Notes under the pieces: model-generated
What the model was told of the DNA's origin: nothing
The model's input: the letters and a program-made list of their open reading frames with translations, nothing else
The model's database searches: none
In this document: in pieces, positions 24,601-33,118 of the stretch
Layout of the letters: each line of letters begins with the position of its first letter
Position numbering within the stretch: position 1 is the first letter of the stretch
Assembly: GCA_050789255.1 (NCBI GenBank)
Contig: JBOZRQ010000057.1
Location: 62,001-126,000 of the forward strand
Reading direction: 5' to 3'
Source of the DNA: JBOZRQ01 sp050789255
GTDB lineage: Bacteria > Bacillota > Sulfobacillia > Symbiobacteriales > Symbiobacteriaceae
DNA: 64,000 nt
Position numbers and translations under genes: made by a program

Positions 24601-25257
24601 GTGGGAATACGCATCGTACTAGTCGATGACACCAGTATGTTTCGAGATGGTCTGCAATTGGTGCTCGAGCGCCAGAGCGACATGACCGTGGTGGGTCAGG
24701 CCGCCGACGGGGCAGAGTCGCTCCAGGTGGTAGAGCAAACTTGCCCCGACATCGTGCTCATGGACATCCGCATGCCCATCATGGACGGGGTAGAAGCGAC
24801 GCGGCGCATTCGCAGCTACTTTCCGAGCACGCAGGTCCTGGTGCTCACCACCTACTCCGACGACGACTACATCGTAGAGGCGCTAAAGGCCGGCGCCGCG
24901 GGCTACCTGCTGAAGGACATGCAGTCCCGGGATTTGATTGCCGCGATCCGGGCGGTACACCAGAGCGGCGTGCTGATTCTCCCGCCGATGGCCGCCCGCC
25001 TTCTCTCAGACGCCACGCGGAGCACGCCCCACCAGGCTGAAGAGCCAGGGGCCGCACGCCTCGGAGACCTGACACCCCGGGAGACCGAGATCCTGAAGTT
25101 CGTGGTCCAGGGCATGACCAACCGGGAGATCGCCGACCGGCTCCACCTCACCGAGGGCACCGTCAAGAACCACATGAGCGCCGTCTACGCCAAGCTCCAC
25201 GCCCGGGACCGGGCACAGGCCGTCTCCTTCGCCATGCGTCAGGGCCTGATCGAATGA
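24601..25257 (+). CDS. NarL/LuxR-family response regulator
   Basis: A 218-residue two-component regulator. Receiver domain about 1-120: acidic pair in LVDDTSMF, phosphorylated Asp in DIVLMDIRMPIMDG, Thr in LTTYSDDDY and Lys in YLLKDM. LuxR-type HTH about 150-215: LTPRETEILKFVVQGMTNRE then GTVKNHMSAVYAKL. It resembles DesR/LiaR-type regulators. The GTG at 24601 has GGGGGT upstream and starts the receiver fold directly. Its stop overlaps the kinase ATG by four bases (ATGA). Likely targets are its own promoter and the ABC exporter downstream, given the shared palindromes. Confidence 0.92.
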   Translation: MGIRIVLVDDTSMFRDGLQLVLERQSDMTVVGQAADGAESLQVVEQTCPDIVLMDIRMPIMDGVEATRRIRSYFPSTQVLVLTTYSDDDYIVEALKAGAAGYLLKDMQSRDLIAAIRAVHQSGVLILPPMAARLLSDATRSTPHQAEEPGAARLGDLTPRETEILKFVVQGMTNREIADRLHLTEGTVKNHMSAVYAKLHARDRAQAVSFAMRQGLIE

Positions 25258-26390
25258 ACACGCACAGCCAGTACCGGTACGTCGAGTACATCAAGCTCGC
25301 CATCGTGGGGATGCACTACGCCCCGTACATACTCTCCCTTGACCTGAACGGCAGCGCCGGCGTCTACGTCGCCTTTGGCATCTACATCACTGCCTCGATG
25401 GCCCTGCGCAACCTCTACCTGGCCGACCGGCTTTCGGTGCACCTCCGGGGGGGTTGGGTCCTGGCCGATACGGTGATCTGGCTGATCGGTCAGTGGCTCA
25501 CCGGCTGGATCGGCATGACGGCCGTAGCGCTTATCCTTGGCACGGACGCCGCCATGAACGGTTGGCGCTACAAGCGCGGCCTGCCGCACTTGCTCGTCGA
25601 AGCCCTCATCCTGCTTGCAGGTGTGTGGCTGACCGCCCCGGGACCGATCAGCGAAACCCAGTGGCATTTCTTCCTCTTTCAGGCCGCCGTGGGGTTCGCC
25701 TTCGTCCACGCCTTCGTCTACATGGCGACCACAGTGCGGGAGGCCAATGCAGAGCTACGGGAGTACGCCACGAAGGTTGAAGAGATCACCGTGCTGCGGG
25801 AGCGAAACCGAATTGCACGTGAAGTTCACGATACGATCGCCCACGCCTTCACCGGCATCATCATGCAGCTGGAAGCCGTCCGCTTCATCATGGAGGACGA
25901 ACCCGCCACCGCCGCCCAGCGGCTCGACATCGTGCAGGAGAAAGCCCGTGAAAGTCTCGGGGAGCTGCGACGGTCGGTGCACGCCCTGCGCCCGCTCCAC
26001 CTGGAGGAGCGCCACGGGCTGCAAGCCCTGTCCAAACTGGTGGAGGACTTTCACCAGTCCACAGGGGTGAAGACCAGCCTGGAGGTGACCGGCACGCCGT
26101 GGGAGTTGCCGGCAGCACACGAACTGTGCCTGTTCCGCGCCATACAGGAAGGCATGGTCAATGCCCTCCGGCACGGTGGCGCCTCCCACATCCGAGCGGC
26201 CGTTTCCTACACCCCCAGCGACGTGAGCCTCACCATCGAAGACGATGGCCGCGGCACCGCTGCGCCCGGCGCCGGCGGACTCGGACTGACCGGCATCCGA
26301 GAGCGGACCGCCATGCTTGGTGGGGAGGTCAGCGCGGGGCCAGCGCCGGACGGTCTGGGGTTCCGGCTGCAGGTGTGGCTCCCCAGGTAA
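25254..26390 (+). CDS. Sensor histidine kinase (HisKA_3 / NarL-partner type)
   Basis: A 378-residue membrane kinase. About five helices fill residues 15-160, a coiled stretch follows, and then the HisKA_3 H-box ERNRIAREVHDTIAHAF with the phosphorylated His. The ATPase domain shows the N-box AIQEGMVNALRHGGAS and G-boxes DDGRG and GLGLTGIRERTAMLGG. No extracellular sensor domain is seen, so the signal is probably read in or near the membrane, as in DesK-like kinases. It overlaps the regulator gene and precedes the MacB-type exporter, a layout typical of exporter-controlling systems. Confidence 0.9.
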   Translation: MNTHSQYRYVEYIKLAIVGMHYAPYILSLDLNGSAGVYVAFGIYITASMALRNLYLADRLSVHLRGGWVLADTVIWLIGQWLTGWIGMTAVALILGTDAAMNGWRYKRGLPHLLVEALILLAGVWLTAPGPISETQWHFFLFQAAVGFAFVHAFVYMATTVREANAELREYATKVEEITVLRERNRIAREVHDTIAHAFTGIIMQLEAVRFIMEDEPATAAQRLDIVQEKARESLGELRRSVHALRPLHLEERHGLQALSKLVEDFHQSTGVKTSLEVTGTPWELPAAHELCLFRAIQEGMVNALRHGGASHIRAAVSYTPSDVSLTIEDDGRGTAAPGAGGLGLTGIRERTAMLGGEVSAGPAPDGLGFRLQVWLPR

Positions 26391-26392
26391 GG

Positions 26393-26417
26393 GTCACCCA
26401 TGACCGTCATGGGTGAC
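26393..26417 (+). promoter_or_regulatory. Perfect 25-base palindrome upstream of ABC exporter
   Basis: Arms GTCACCCATGAC (26393-26404) and GTCATGGGTGAC (26406-26417) are exact inverses around one C. The core matches the site at 24514. It lies about 70-90 bases before the ATPase start, a usual position for an activator site. Confidence 0.8.
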
Positions 26418-26485
26418 AGGCGGCACAAGCGCTTCCGCCCCCCTCGCCCTATGCTGAAAGCAGTTCGCATAGGAGGGGTTACCAC

Positions 26486-27184
26486 ATGGCTGCACCCGAC
26501 ATCGCCATCGAACTGAGCGGAATCGAAAAGCGTTACGAGACCTCTGCCGGACCGTTTCACGCCCTGCGCAGCGTCAACCTGCAGGTATACAGGTCTGACT
26601 TTGCAGCGGTGGTGGGACGGTCCGGCAGCGGCAAGTCGACGATGCTCAACATGATCACCGGCATCGACCGACCCACCGCCGGCGAGGTGACGGTCGGCGG
26701 CAAGCAGTTGGCCAACCTCAGTGAGTCCCAGTTGGCGCGCTGGCGGGGCGCCCAGATCGGGATCGTGTTTCAGTTCTTCCACCTGATCCCGACCCTGTCC
26801 GTGCTGCAGAACGTCATGCTGCCGATGGACTTTTGCGGTGTGATCCCGAGGCGCGACCGGCGCACCCGGGCGCTGCATCTGCTGGAGATGCTGGGCCTGG
26901 CCGCCCACGCAGACAAGAGGCCTGCCCAACTTTCAGGCGGACAGCAGCAACGGGCAGCGATCGCCCGGGCCCTGGCCAACGATCCCCCGATCATCGTTGG
27001 TGATGAACCGACCGGGAATCTGGATTCAGCGACCGGCAACGAGGTCTTTCAGATTCTCAAGGGCCTAGCCCGGGAAGGGAAGACGGTGGTCATCGTCACC
27101 CATGACCTCGACCTGGCCCGGCAGGTGGACCACGTGATCACCATGCAGGACGGGGCGGTGGCAGCCAGCGGGAGGCCCGCATGA
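26486..27184 (+). CDS. ABC transporter ATP-binding protein (LolD/MacB-type)
   Basis: A 232-residue ATPase. Walker A GRSGSGKST, Q-loop in QIGIVFQFFHLIPTLSVLQN, signature LSGGQQQRAAIARAL, Walker B PIIVGDEPTGNLDS and H-loop VTHDLDLARQ are complete. The FQFFxLIPTLSVLQNV segment is typical of LolD/MacB partners. GGAGGGGTTACCAC precedes the ATG. It overlaps the permease gene by four bases (ATGA). Together they form a mechanotransmission-type exporter in the cell membrane. Confidence 0.93.
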   Translation: MAAPDIAIELSGIEKRYETSAGPFHALRSVNLQVYRSDFAAVVGRSGSGKSTMLNMITGIDRPTAGEVTVGGKQLANLSESQLARWRGAQIGIVFQFFHLIPTLSVLQNVMLPMDFCGVIPRRDRRTRALHLLEMLGLAAHADKRPAQLSGGQQQRAAIARALANDPPIIVGDEPTGNLDSATGNEVFQILKGLAREGKTVVIVTHDLDLARQVDHVITMQDGAVAASGRPA

Positions 27185-29454
27185 TTGGGCCGCGGTGGCA
27201 GAAGGTCCTCGGTGACCTATGGCAAAACAAGAGCCGCTCGCTTCTGGTCAGCCTCTCGATCGCCGTGGGAGTCTTCGCCGTCGGGAGCACCGCCAGCATC
27301 CAGGTCAACCTCCAGCGGGACCTGCAGCGCAGTTACGAGAACTCGAACCCGAAGAGCGTGCAGATCATGGGCGCCCCGTTCGAGGCAAAGGTGGTCGAGG
27401 CGGTCCGGCAGTTGCCAGAGGTCAAAGCGGTGGAAGGGCGCACCGCCCTCACCATCCAGGTGCCCGACAGCAAGGGCGGCTGGCAGCCCTTTGAACTCAC
27501 GGCGATCCCTGACTTCACCGCCATGCGCATCGATACGGTCTACCCTGCGGGCGGGACCTGGCCGCCTGCTCCCGGGGAGATCCTCCTGGAGCAGGCCTCC
27601 CTCCCCTATCTGTCAGGCGCTGAGCTGGGCGGGACGATACGGATTCAGATGCCCAACACAGAAACCAAAGAGCTAAGCATCTCCGGCCTCGCCTACGACG
27701 CCAGCCGTTTCCCGGCCCCGCTCAGCGGTACGCCCGCCGGGTACATCTCGATGGAGACCCTGGCCAAGCTCGGCGAGCCAGGGCGCTTCAACCAACTGCT
27801 GATCACCGTCTCGGGCGACGCGCTGGACCAGCGCCACATTCGACAGGTCGCCGACCGTGTCCAGGAGGCGATGCGCGCCGCCGGCGCCCAGCCCTCCGGC
27901 TTCTACCTCCCGCCGCCCGGCAAGCACGCCGCTGACAGCGCTGTGGCCACCTTGATGCTCCTCTTGGGTGTCATCGGGGCCGCAAGCCTCATCCTGAGCG
28001 GCTTTCTGATTCACAACACGATCTCGGCCGCCCTCTCCGAACAGGTCCGCCAGATCGGTGCGATGAAAGCGGTCGGCGCCACCCGTTGGCAGTTGGTCGG
28101 CATCTACCTCGTCATGGCGCTGGCGCTTAGCGCCGCCGGATTCTTGCTAGCGATGCCCGCCACCTGGCTCGCCAGCGAAGGAATGGTCTCCTACCTCGGC
28201 CGGCTGCTGAACGCCGAGCGGGCCACCCATGGCCTTCCGCCGGTGGCCCTGCTCCTGCAACTCCTCGTCGCCCTGGCCGTTCCGCTGCTCTCGGCCCTGC
28301 TGCCGGTCCTCGCTGGCACCCGGATCACGGTGCAGGAGGCGCTCGCGGCCTACCGCAGTACCTCGCGGCGGCTGGGCCGGCGGCTTCGCACGGTGGTGAC
28401 CCTCGCCGTGGCCGGAGCAACCTTCATCGCGGTCCTGGGGGTGCAGCGCTCGCTCGCGGGCACCGCCCAGGAGTACCTCGATCACTACGGCTACGACCTG
28501 GTGCTCCGCTTCGAGCGGCCCCAGCCGGGAGAACGGCTCACCCGGGAGGCGGCCGAGGTCCTGGGATTGGCCCCGACGGCGACCTGGCTGCGTACCGGTG
28601 CGACGATCCAGGGCAGCGACGGCACGCCCAGCCCAAACTACCAACTGATCGCCCTCCCCACCGATTCGCGCCTATTCCAGCCACAGGTGCTCGAGGGGCG
28701 CTGGCTGGAGCCCGCCGACACGGATGCCGTGGTCGTGGACAACACGCTCATCAAGAGCGAGCCTGATCTGCGGGTGGGCAGCCGGATCCGCGTCAAGGCC
28801 CGCGGCGAGGAGCACAGCTGGCAGGTGGTCGGCATCGTCAAGGGCGCCCTCACCGACGCCAACCTGTACGTGAACGACCGCACTGGCCTGGCCAGCGACC
28901 TGCTCGTGCAAACGCCCAACCTGAGCGCCACCGATCAGCAGCAACTCGGCGAGGACCTGCGGCAGCACTTCAACCGGCTGGGACTCCGGGTCACCTCCGT
29001 CGCCACCGCGGCCCGCACCGAGGCGATGATCATGACCCAGTTTGACCTGATCGTGATGCTGATGCTCGCCATGAGCGTGCTCCTCGCTCTGGTCGGCGGG
29101 ATCGGCCTGACCGGAACGCTGAGCATAGACGTCATGGAGCGCACCCGTGAGATCGGCATCCGGCGGGCGATCGGAGCTACGGGCAGCCGCATCTTCTTGA
29201 TGGTCACGTTCGAGGCGGTGCTGACGGGCTTGGGCGGCTGGGGGCTCGGCGCCCTCCTTGCAGTGCCCGCCACGCGGCTGTTGGCCGACAGCGTGGGGAT
29301 CGCCTTTCTGAAGAGCCCGCTCACCTTCTCGTTCTCGCTCGTCGCCGTGGTGAACTGGCTCGGCATCGTCCTGGTCCTCTCGGTGTCAGCCAGCCTGATT
29401 CCCGCCTGGAGGGCCACCCACATCCGCGTGGGCGAAGCGCTCGCGTACGAATAG
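27181..29454 (+). CDS. MacB/FtsX-type ABC permease, duplicated core
   Basis: A 757-residue permease with two FtsX-type units. One N-terminal helix (about 15-40), a MacB-like extracytoplasmic domain (about 45-245), a three-helix FtsX block (about 255-385, with LSEQVRQIGAMKAVGATRWQ), a second helix and extracytoplasmic domain (about 400-610) and a final FtsX block (about 620-750, with DVMERTREIGIRRAIGATGS). This layout is typical of the MacB-like exporters of Gram-positives that act on antimicrobial peptides, lipoproteins or cell-envelope stress. It is translationally coupled to the ATPase and likely regulated by the upstream two-component system. Confidence 0.9.
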   Translation: MIGPRWQKVLGDLWQNKSRSLLVSLSIAVGVFAVGSTASIQVNLQRDLQRSYENSNPKSVQIMGAPFEAKVVEAVRQLPEVKAVEGRTALTIQVPDSKGGWQPFELTAIPDFTAMRIDTVYPAGGTWPPAPGEILLEQASLPYLSGAELGGTIRIQMPNTETKELSISGLAYDASRFPAPLSGTPAGYISMETLAKLGEPGRFNQLLITVSGDALDQRHIRQVADRVQEAMRAAGAQPSGFYLPPPGKHAADSAVATLMLLLGVIGAASLILSGFLIHNTISAALSEQVRQIGAMKAVGATRWQLVGIYLVMALALSAAGFLLAMPATWLASEGMVSYLGRLLNAERATHGLPPVALLLQLLVALAVPLLSALLPVLAGTRITVQEALAAYRSTSRRLGRRLRTVVTLAVAGATFIAVLGVQRSLAGTAQEYLDHYGYDLVLRFERPQPGERLTREAAEVLGLAPTATWLRTGATIQGSDGTPSPNYQLIALPTDSRLFQPQVLEGRWLEPADTDAVVVDNTLIKSEPDLRVGSRIRVKARGEEHSWQVVGIVKGALTDANLYVNDRTGLASDLLVQTPNLSATDQQQLGEDLRQHFNRLGLRVTSVATAARTEAMIMTQFDLIVMLMLAMSVLLALVGGIGLTGTLSIDVMERTREIGIRRAIGATGSRIFLMVTFEAVLTGLGGWGLGALLAVPATRLLADSVGIAFLKSPLTFSFSLVAVVNWLGIVLVLSVSASLIPAWRATHIRVGEALAYE

Positions 29455-29502
29455 CTCTGCTATAATAACGGGGACCCCTTCCACCATGGAGGTGCTCCCT
29501 GC

Positions 29503-30291
29503 ATGCGCATCGGCATCAATACGGCGAGTTACTTTGGACGAGCATCGAACTACCAGACCAGCATCGCTGAATGGGGCGCTGCCGAGCGCCGGGTGATCGA
29601 GAACGCGAGCCTGGCGGAGTTCGACCGCATCTGTGCGGATGTGGCCGGCGCTGGGTTCCGGTATGCCGAACTCTGGATGGCCCATGCCTTCCCGAAGTTC
29701 ATGACCCCCGGCCTCGCGGACGAGATGCGCAAGATCTGGGAGAGGCACGGCCTGGCCATCACCAGCTACTCGTGCTCCCTGGGCGATCCCGTCCGTTGGC
29801 CCCGCTGGACCCGCTTCTGTTTCGAGACGGCCAAAATGCTGGGCATTGAGACCATTACCAGCGGCATCGGCAAGGAAGCGGCGCCGGTGATCTACGCCCA
29901 CTGCCGGGAGTATGGCATCCGGGTGGCTGCCGAGAATCACCCCGAGAAGCACCCCGACGAGATCCGGTCCGTCATCGGCAACTACGGCGACTGGATTGGC
30001 GCCTGCGTCGATACGGGCTGGTTCGGCACCCAGGGCTTCCCGGCCGAAGAGGCCCTTCGCCTGCTGCGGGACCACCTCTTCCACGTCCATCTGAAGGATG
30101 TCCGTGAGGCCGGCCAGCACAACTCCACCCGCCTGGGTACAGGCATCGTCAATATCGAGGGCTGCGTGCAGGTGCTCAAGGAGACCGGTTACGACGGCAC
30201 CCTCTCCCTGGAACAGGAGTCCGGCGACCACGACCCCACCGAGGACTGCGCTTACGGGCGCCGCCTGGTGGAATCGCTGTTGGCCAAATAG
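29503..30291 (+). CDS. Sugar phosphate isomerase/epimerase (xylose isomerase-like TIM barrel)
   Basis: A 262-residue TIM-barrel protein of the AP_endonuc_2/IolE-type family. Family marks are the first strand MRIGINTASYFGR, AAENHPEKHP (metal-ligand Glu), CVDTGWFG, HVHLKDVRE (metal-ligand His/Asp) and the last strand LSLEQESGDHDP. GGAGGTG precedes the ATG. It is followed 15 bases later by a Gfo/Idh/MocA dehydrogenase, a common pair in inositol or sugar catabolism. Reaction and substrate unknown. Confidence 0.85.
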   Translation: MRIGINTASYFGRASNYQTSIAEWGAAERRVIENASLAEFDRICADVAGAGFRYAELWMAHAFPKFMTPGLADEMRKIWERHGLAITSYSCSLGDPVRWPRWTRFCFETAKMLGIETITSGIGKEAAPVIYAHCREYGIRVAAENHPEKHPDEIRSVIGNYGDWIGACVDTGWFGTQGFPAEEALRLLRDHLFHVHLKDVREAGQHNSTRLGTGIVNIEGCVQVLKETGYDGTLSLEQESGDHDPTEDCAYGRRLVESLLAK

Positions 30292-30306
30292 AAAGGGGAT
30301 TGCGCA

Positions 30307-31281
30307 GTGACACGCGTAGCACTGGTTGGGGCGGGCTGGCACGGGCAGGGGCATCTCGGCACCATGATGAAGATGAACGGCTCCGAGGTAGTCGGCGTCT
30401 GTGATCTGAACGAAGCGCTGGTCACCAAATGTGTCAACAAGTGGGGCGTCGCCGGCTTTGCGGATTACCGGCAGATGTTCGAGGAGACCCGGCCGGAGGC
30501 GGTCGTCATCGTCACCCCGCCGGAGGTCCGCCTGGACGTGGTTTCGGAAGCGGCCCGCCGGGGGATTCACTGCTTTATTGAAAAGCCGCCCGCCAAGGAC
30601 CTGGAGGCCGCCCGCGCCGTGGAGGCCGTCCTGGCTGAGACCGGCGTCATCAACAGCGTCGGCTTCATGTTCCGCTACGGCCGGGCCGTGGACAAGCTCC
30701 GGGAGCTGATCGCCGGGCGCCGGGTGGCGCTGGTGCGCAGCACCATGCTCGACGGGATCGCCCTCCGGCCCAACTGGCCGCGCTGGTTCTTCGACAAGGC
30801 CCGGTCGGGCGGCCTGATCTTCGACCAGGGCATCCACGTGCTGGACCTCTCCCGCTACATTCTGGGCGAGGCTGCCGCCGTGACCGGGCTGCAGGGCAAC
30901 CCGATCATCCCCAAGAGCGAGGGGTTCAACGTAGAGGAGAACGCCACGCTGATGCTCCAGTGGCAGAGCGGGGTCATGCACACCCACACCCACAGCTGGA
31001 CCTACCCGAAGTTTCTCGCCCAGATCGAGGTGATCTCCGACGAGCTGCACCTGACGCTCGACCTTGGCAAGGGCTCGGTCAGCGGCTTCATCGGTGAGGA
31101 GGAGGTCCGCTTCGAGTACCAGGACGCCCTCTACCAGATGGAGCTGGAAGCCTTCTTCGAGGCGGTCCGGACCGGGCGCCGGGAGCTGGTCCGCTCCACC
31201 TACGCCGACTCGGTCACCTCGCTGGCACTGACCCTCTCGGCGGTGCAGTCGCTGGAGGAAGGGCGCAGTGTGACGCTATAG
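30307..31281 (+). CDS. Gfo/Idh/MocA-family oxidoreductase
   Basis: A 324-residue NAD(P)-dependent dehydrogenase. N-terminal Rossmann motif VALVGAGWHGQGHLG and the family lysine in CFIEKPPAKDLE; the C-terminal domain has GGLIFDQGIHVLDLSRYILG with the catalytic His. The start is GTG with AAAGGGGATTGCGCA upstream. It is the second gene of a two-gene operon with the isomerase and is followed by a strong terminator. Confidence 0.9.
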   Translation: MTRVALVGAGWHGQGHLGTMMKMNGSEVVGVCDLNEALVTKCVNKWGVAGFADYRQMFEETRPEAVVIVTPPEVRLDVVSEAARRGIHCFIEKPPAKDLEAARAVEAVLAETGVINSVGFMFRYGRAVDKLRELIAGRRVALVRSTMLDGIALRPNWPRWFFDKARSGGLIFDQGIHVLDLSRYILGEAAAVTGLQGNPIIPKSEGFNVEENATLMLQWQSGVMHTHTHSWTYPKFLAQIEVISDELHLTLDLGKGSVSGFIGEEEVRFEYQDALYQMELEAFFEAVRTGRRELVRSTYADSVTSLALTLSAVQSLEEGRSVTL

Positions 31282-31290
31282 GCCCAGCAG

Positions 31291-31324
31291 AAGACCCGCC
31301 GGTCGTTGCCGGCGGGTCTTTCTA
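31291..31324. terminator. Bidirectional terminator
   Basis: AAGACCCGCCGG (31291-31302) pairs perfectly with CCGGCGGGTCTT (31309-31320), loop TCGTTG. It separates the convergent dehydrogenase and VOC genes. Confidence 0.85.
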
Positions 31325-31783
31325 TACCTTGAGCCACCGGCCCCTGCTCTCGCCGGTACTCCGGGAATCGCCCTTCAGCATGATCTCCCACCGGCCCCCA
31401 TGGGGGTCGGAGAACATCATGTGGGTTGGCGCGTCATAGGCAAAGGGGCACCCCATCTCCCGGGCCCGGCCGCGGAGCGCCTCAAGCTCCTCGGGGCTGA
31501 CCACCAGCGCAACGTGCGAGAGCCTGCTGGGCTCGCTGATTGAAGCGGTCGTGCGCTCCAGGGCCAGGTCCAGGGCATCACGCCGCAAGAACACGAGGTC
31601 CAGCTTCACGCCAGCGGCTTCGGCCTCGTCCCACCCCGCACCAGGCGGCAGCGTGGCCCACCCCTCTTCCGTTCTGGCCTCCCGAAAGGCGACCTCGAGC
31701 CCAAAGAGGCGCCGATAGAACGACTCAGCTTCCCGGAGATCTGGGACACGAATGGCCACATGAGCGACAGCACGGTAGTTCAA
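31322..31783 (-). CDS. VOC-family (glyoxalase-like) protein
   Basis: A 153-residue protein with two beta-alpha-beta-beta-beta units. First: VAHVAIRVPDLREAESFYRRLFGLEV; second: LSHVALVVSPEELEAL ending in FSDPHGGRWEIM. The His and Glu at the expected metal positions are present. The TTG at 31783 has GGGAGGAATCAACG upstream; a start at 31822 adds a basic stretch without support. Substrate unknown. It is divergent from the ArsR-like gene at 31913. Confidence 0.8.
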   Translation of the reverse strand: MNYRAVAHVAIRVPDLREAESFYRRLFGLEVAFREARTEEGWATLPPGAGWDEAEAAGVKLDLVFLRRDALDLALERTTASISEPSRLSHVALVVSPEELEALRGRAREMGCPFAYDAPTHMMFSDPHGGRWEIMLKGDSRSTGESRGRWLKV

Positions 31784-31815
31784 CGTTGATTCCTCCCTTT
31801 TATATCGTGGACCCC

Positions 31816-31885
31816 TTGACAATTCGGCAGGTTCAGTCTACTATCAGGTTGCGATTTGCGCAATATGCAATTTGCAACTTGCAAG
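31816..31885 (+). promoter_or_regulatory. Promoter and TTGC-rich operator of the ArsR-like gene
   Basis: TTGACA (31816-31821), 17 bases, TACTAT (31839-31844). Directly downstream lies a run of TTGC/GCAA half-sites (31849-31885), including TTGCGCAA and TTGCAACTTGCAAG, which would suit an autorepressor. Confidence 0.65.
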
Positions 31886-31912
31886 TTCGTCAACGAGAAG
31901 AGGCGATTCCAC

Positions 31913-33103
31913 ATGGCAAGAGCCGATTTCTTCCACGCTCAGCCGCCGCCCCAGACCGAGGTCCTGCTCTCCCTGCCGGCCAACATCTGCACGGCCCTGG
32001 TGCTGATCGACTACGCCTCCAACCAGGGCACTACCCCCACCCCCTGGCCATATCGCACCCTCGCACGGTTCTCCGAGCGGGAGAGGCAGCTGTTGGGCGG
32101 GCTGCGCTCCGTCCTGGCCCACGGCACCAACCTGCGCGATTACTTCCTGACGCAGATCGGACCGCATGAGGCCGCCCACCGGGAGTGGCCGGCCCTGCTG
32201 ACGTGGCTGGAGCATCGCAAGCCAGATGAGATGACCGAGCTGATCATCTGGGGGATTCTCTCGGGGCTGGAGTGGTATCGGGAGCACATGGAGCCTGATC
32301 CGGAGATCGAGCGCTACCTGGAGCGGCTTGGCAGCCGCGAGCCCGACCGCGACATGCTCAGGGACCCGGCACGGCGCCGGATCGGGCTGGAGGCCCTGCT
32401 GCGCAGCTGGGGCTACCAGGACCCGTCCATCCCCCTGTCCATGTCGGAAGATCCGCAGGTCCTGCAGGAGGGAATCATCACCCTGCTGACGGCGGTATGG
32501 CGCGAGGGAATGGCCGATGTGTGGTCCGAGGGCGCCGCCGAACTCGAGCGGGCCACGCAGGGCGCCCTCCCGGCGGGCGGCGTCGCCAGCGCCGAGGAGC
32601 ACGTGCTCCGGGTGACGGGCCTGCAGCCGCCCATCTCCAGTGCGGGGGCGCTGCGTCAGGCCCGCCGAATCACCTTCGTCCCCTGCTTCCACCTGGGCCA
32701 GTCCCTCTCCATCAGCCGGGCCGAGTACGGCTGGACCCCCGCCCGCCCCGGGCAGGATCAATACCACCTGTTCTACGAGCCCAAGAGCCTGCGGGAGCCC
32801 CGGCCTTCCGTGTCGACGGCGGTGCAGCCCATGGAGCTGGCCGAACTCGGACCCTCCCTTGAAGTCCTAGGGGACGGCACCCGTCTGGCGATGCTCCAGC
32901 TGCTCCGGGCGGAGGGGGAGATGTTCGCCAACCAGGTGGCCGAGCGGCTGCAGGTTCACCCCAGCACCATCTCCCGGCACTTCACCCAGCTGGAGGGCGC
33001 CCGCCTGGTGCGAGTCCGCCGGGAGGGGAACCTCAAGTACTACACCGCCAATCAGGACCGGATCCGAAATCTAATTCGCCTGCTGGAGCAAGAACTGGGA
33101 TAG
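31913..33103 (+). CDS. ArsR-type regulator with large N-terminal domain
   Basis: A 396-residue protein with a C-terminal winged HTH (about 325-390: LGDGTRLAMLQLLRAEGEMF, VHPSTISRHFTQLEGARLV, KYYTAN) and an N-terminal helical domain of unknown ligand. It shares its layout with the regulator at 15501. ATG at 31913 follows AGAGGCGA. The gene ends 15 bases before an ABC-2 exporter, so both are probably in one operon and the regulator controls it. Confidence 0.82.
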   Translation: MARADFFHAQPPPQTEVLLSLPANICTALVLIDYASNQGTTPTPWPYRTLARFSERERQLLGGLRSVLAHGTNLRDYFLTQIGPHEAAHREWPALLTWLEHRKPDEMTELIIWGILSGLEWYREHMEPDPEIERYLERLGSREPDRDMLRDPARRRIGLEALLRSWGYQDPSIPLSMSEDPQVLQEGIITLLTAVWREGMADVWSEGAAELERATQGALPAGGVASAEEHVLRVTGLQPPISSAGALRQARRITFVPCFHLGQSLSISRAEYGWTPARPGQDQYHLFYEPKSLREPRPSVSTAVQPMELAELGPSLEVLGDGTRLAMLQLLRAEGEMFANQVAERLQVHPSTISRHFTQLEGARLVRVRREGNLKYYTANQDRIRNLIRLLEQELG

Positions 33104-33118
33104 GGGAGCGAGAGCGTA

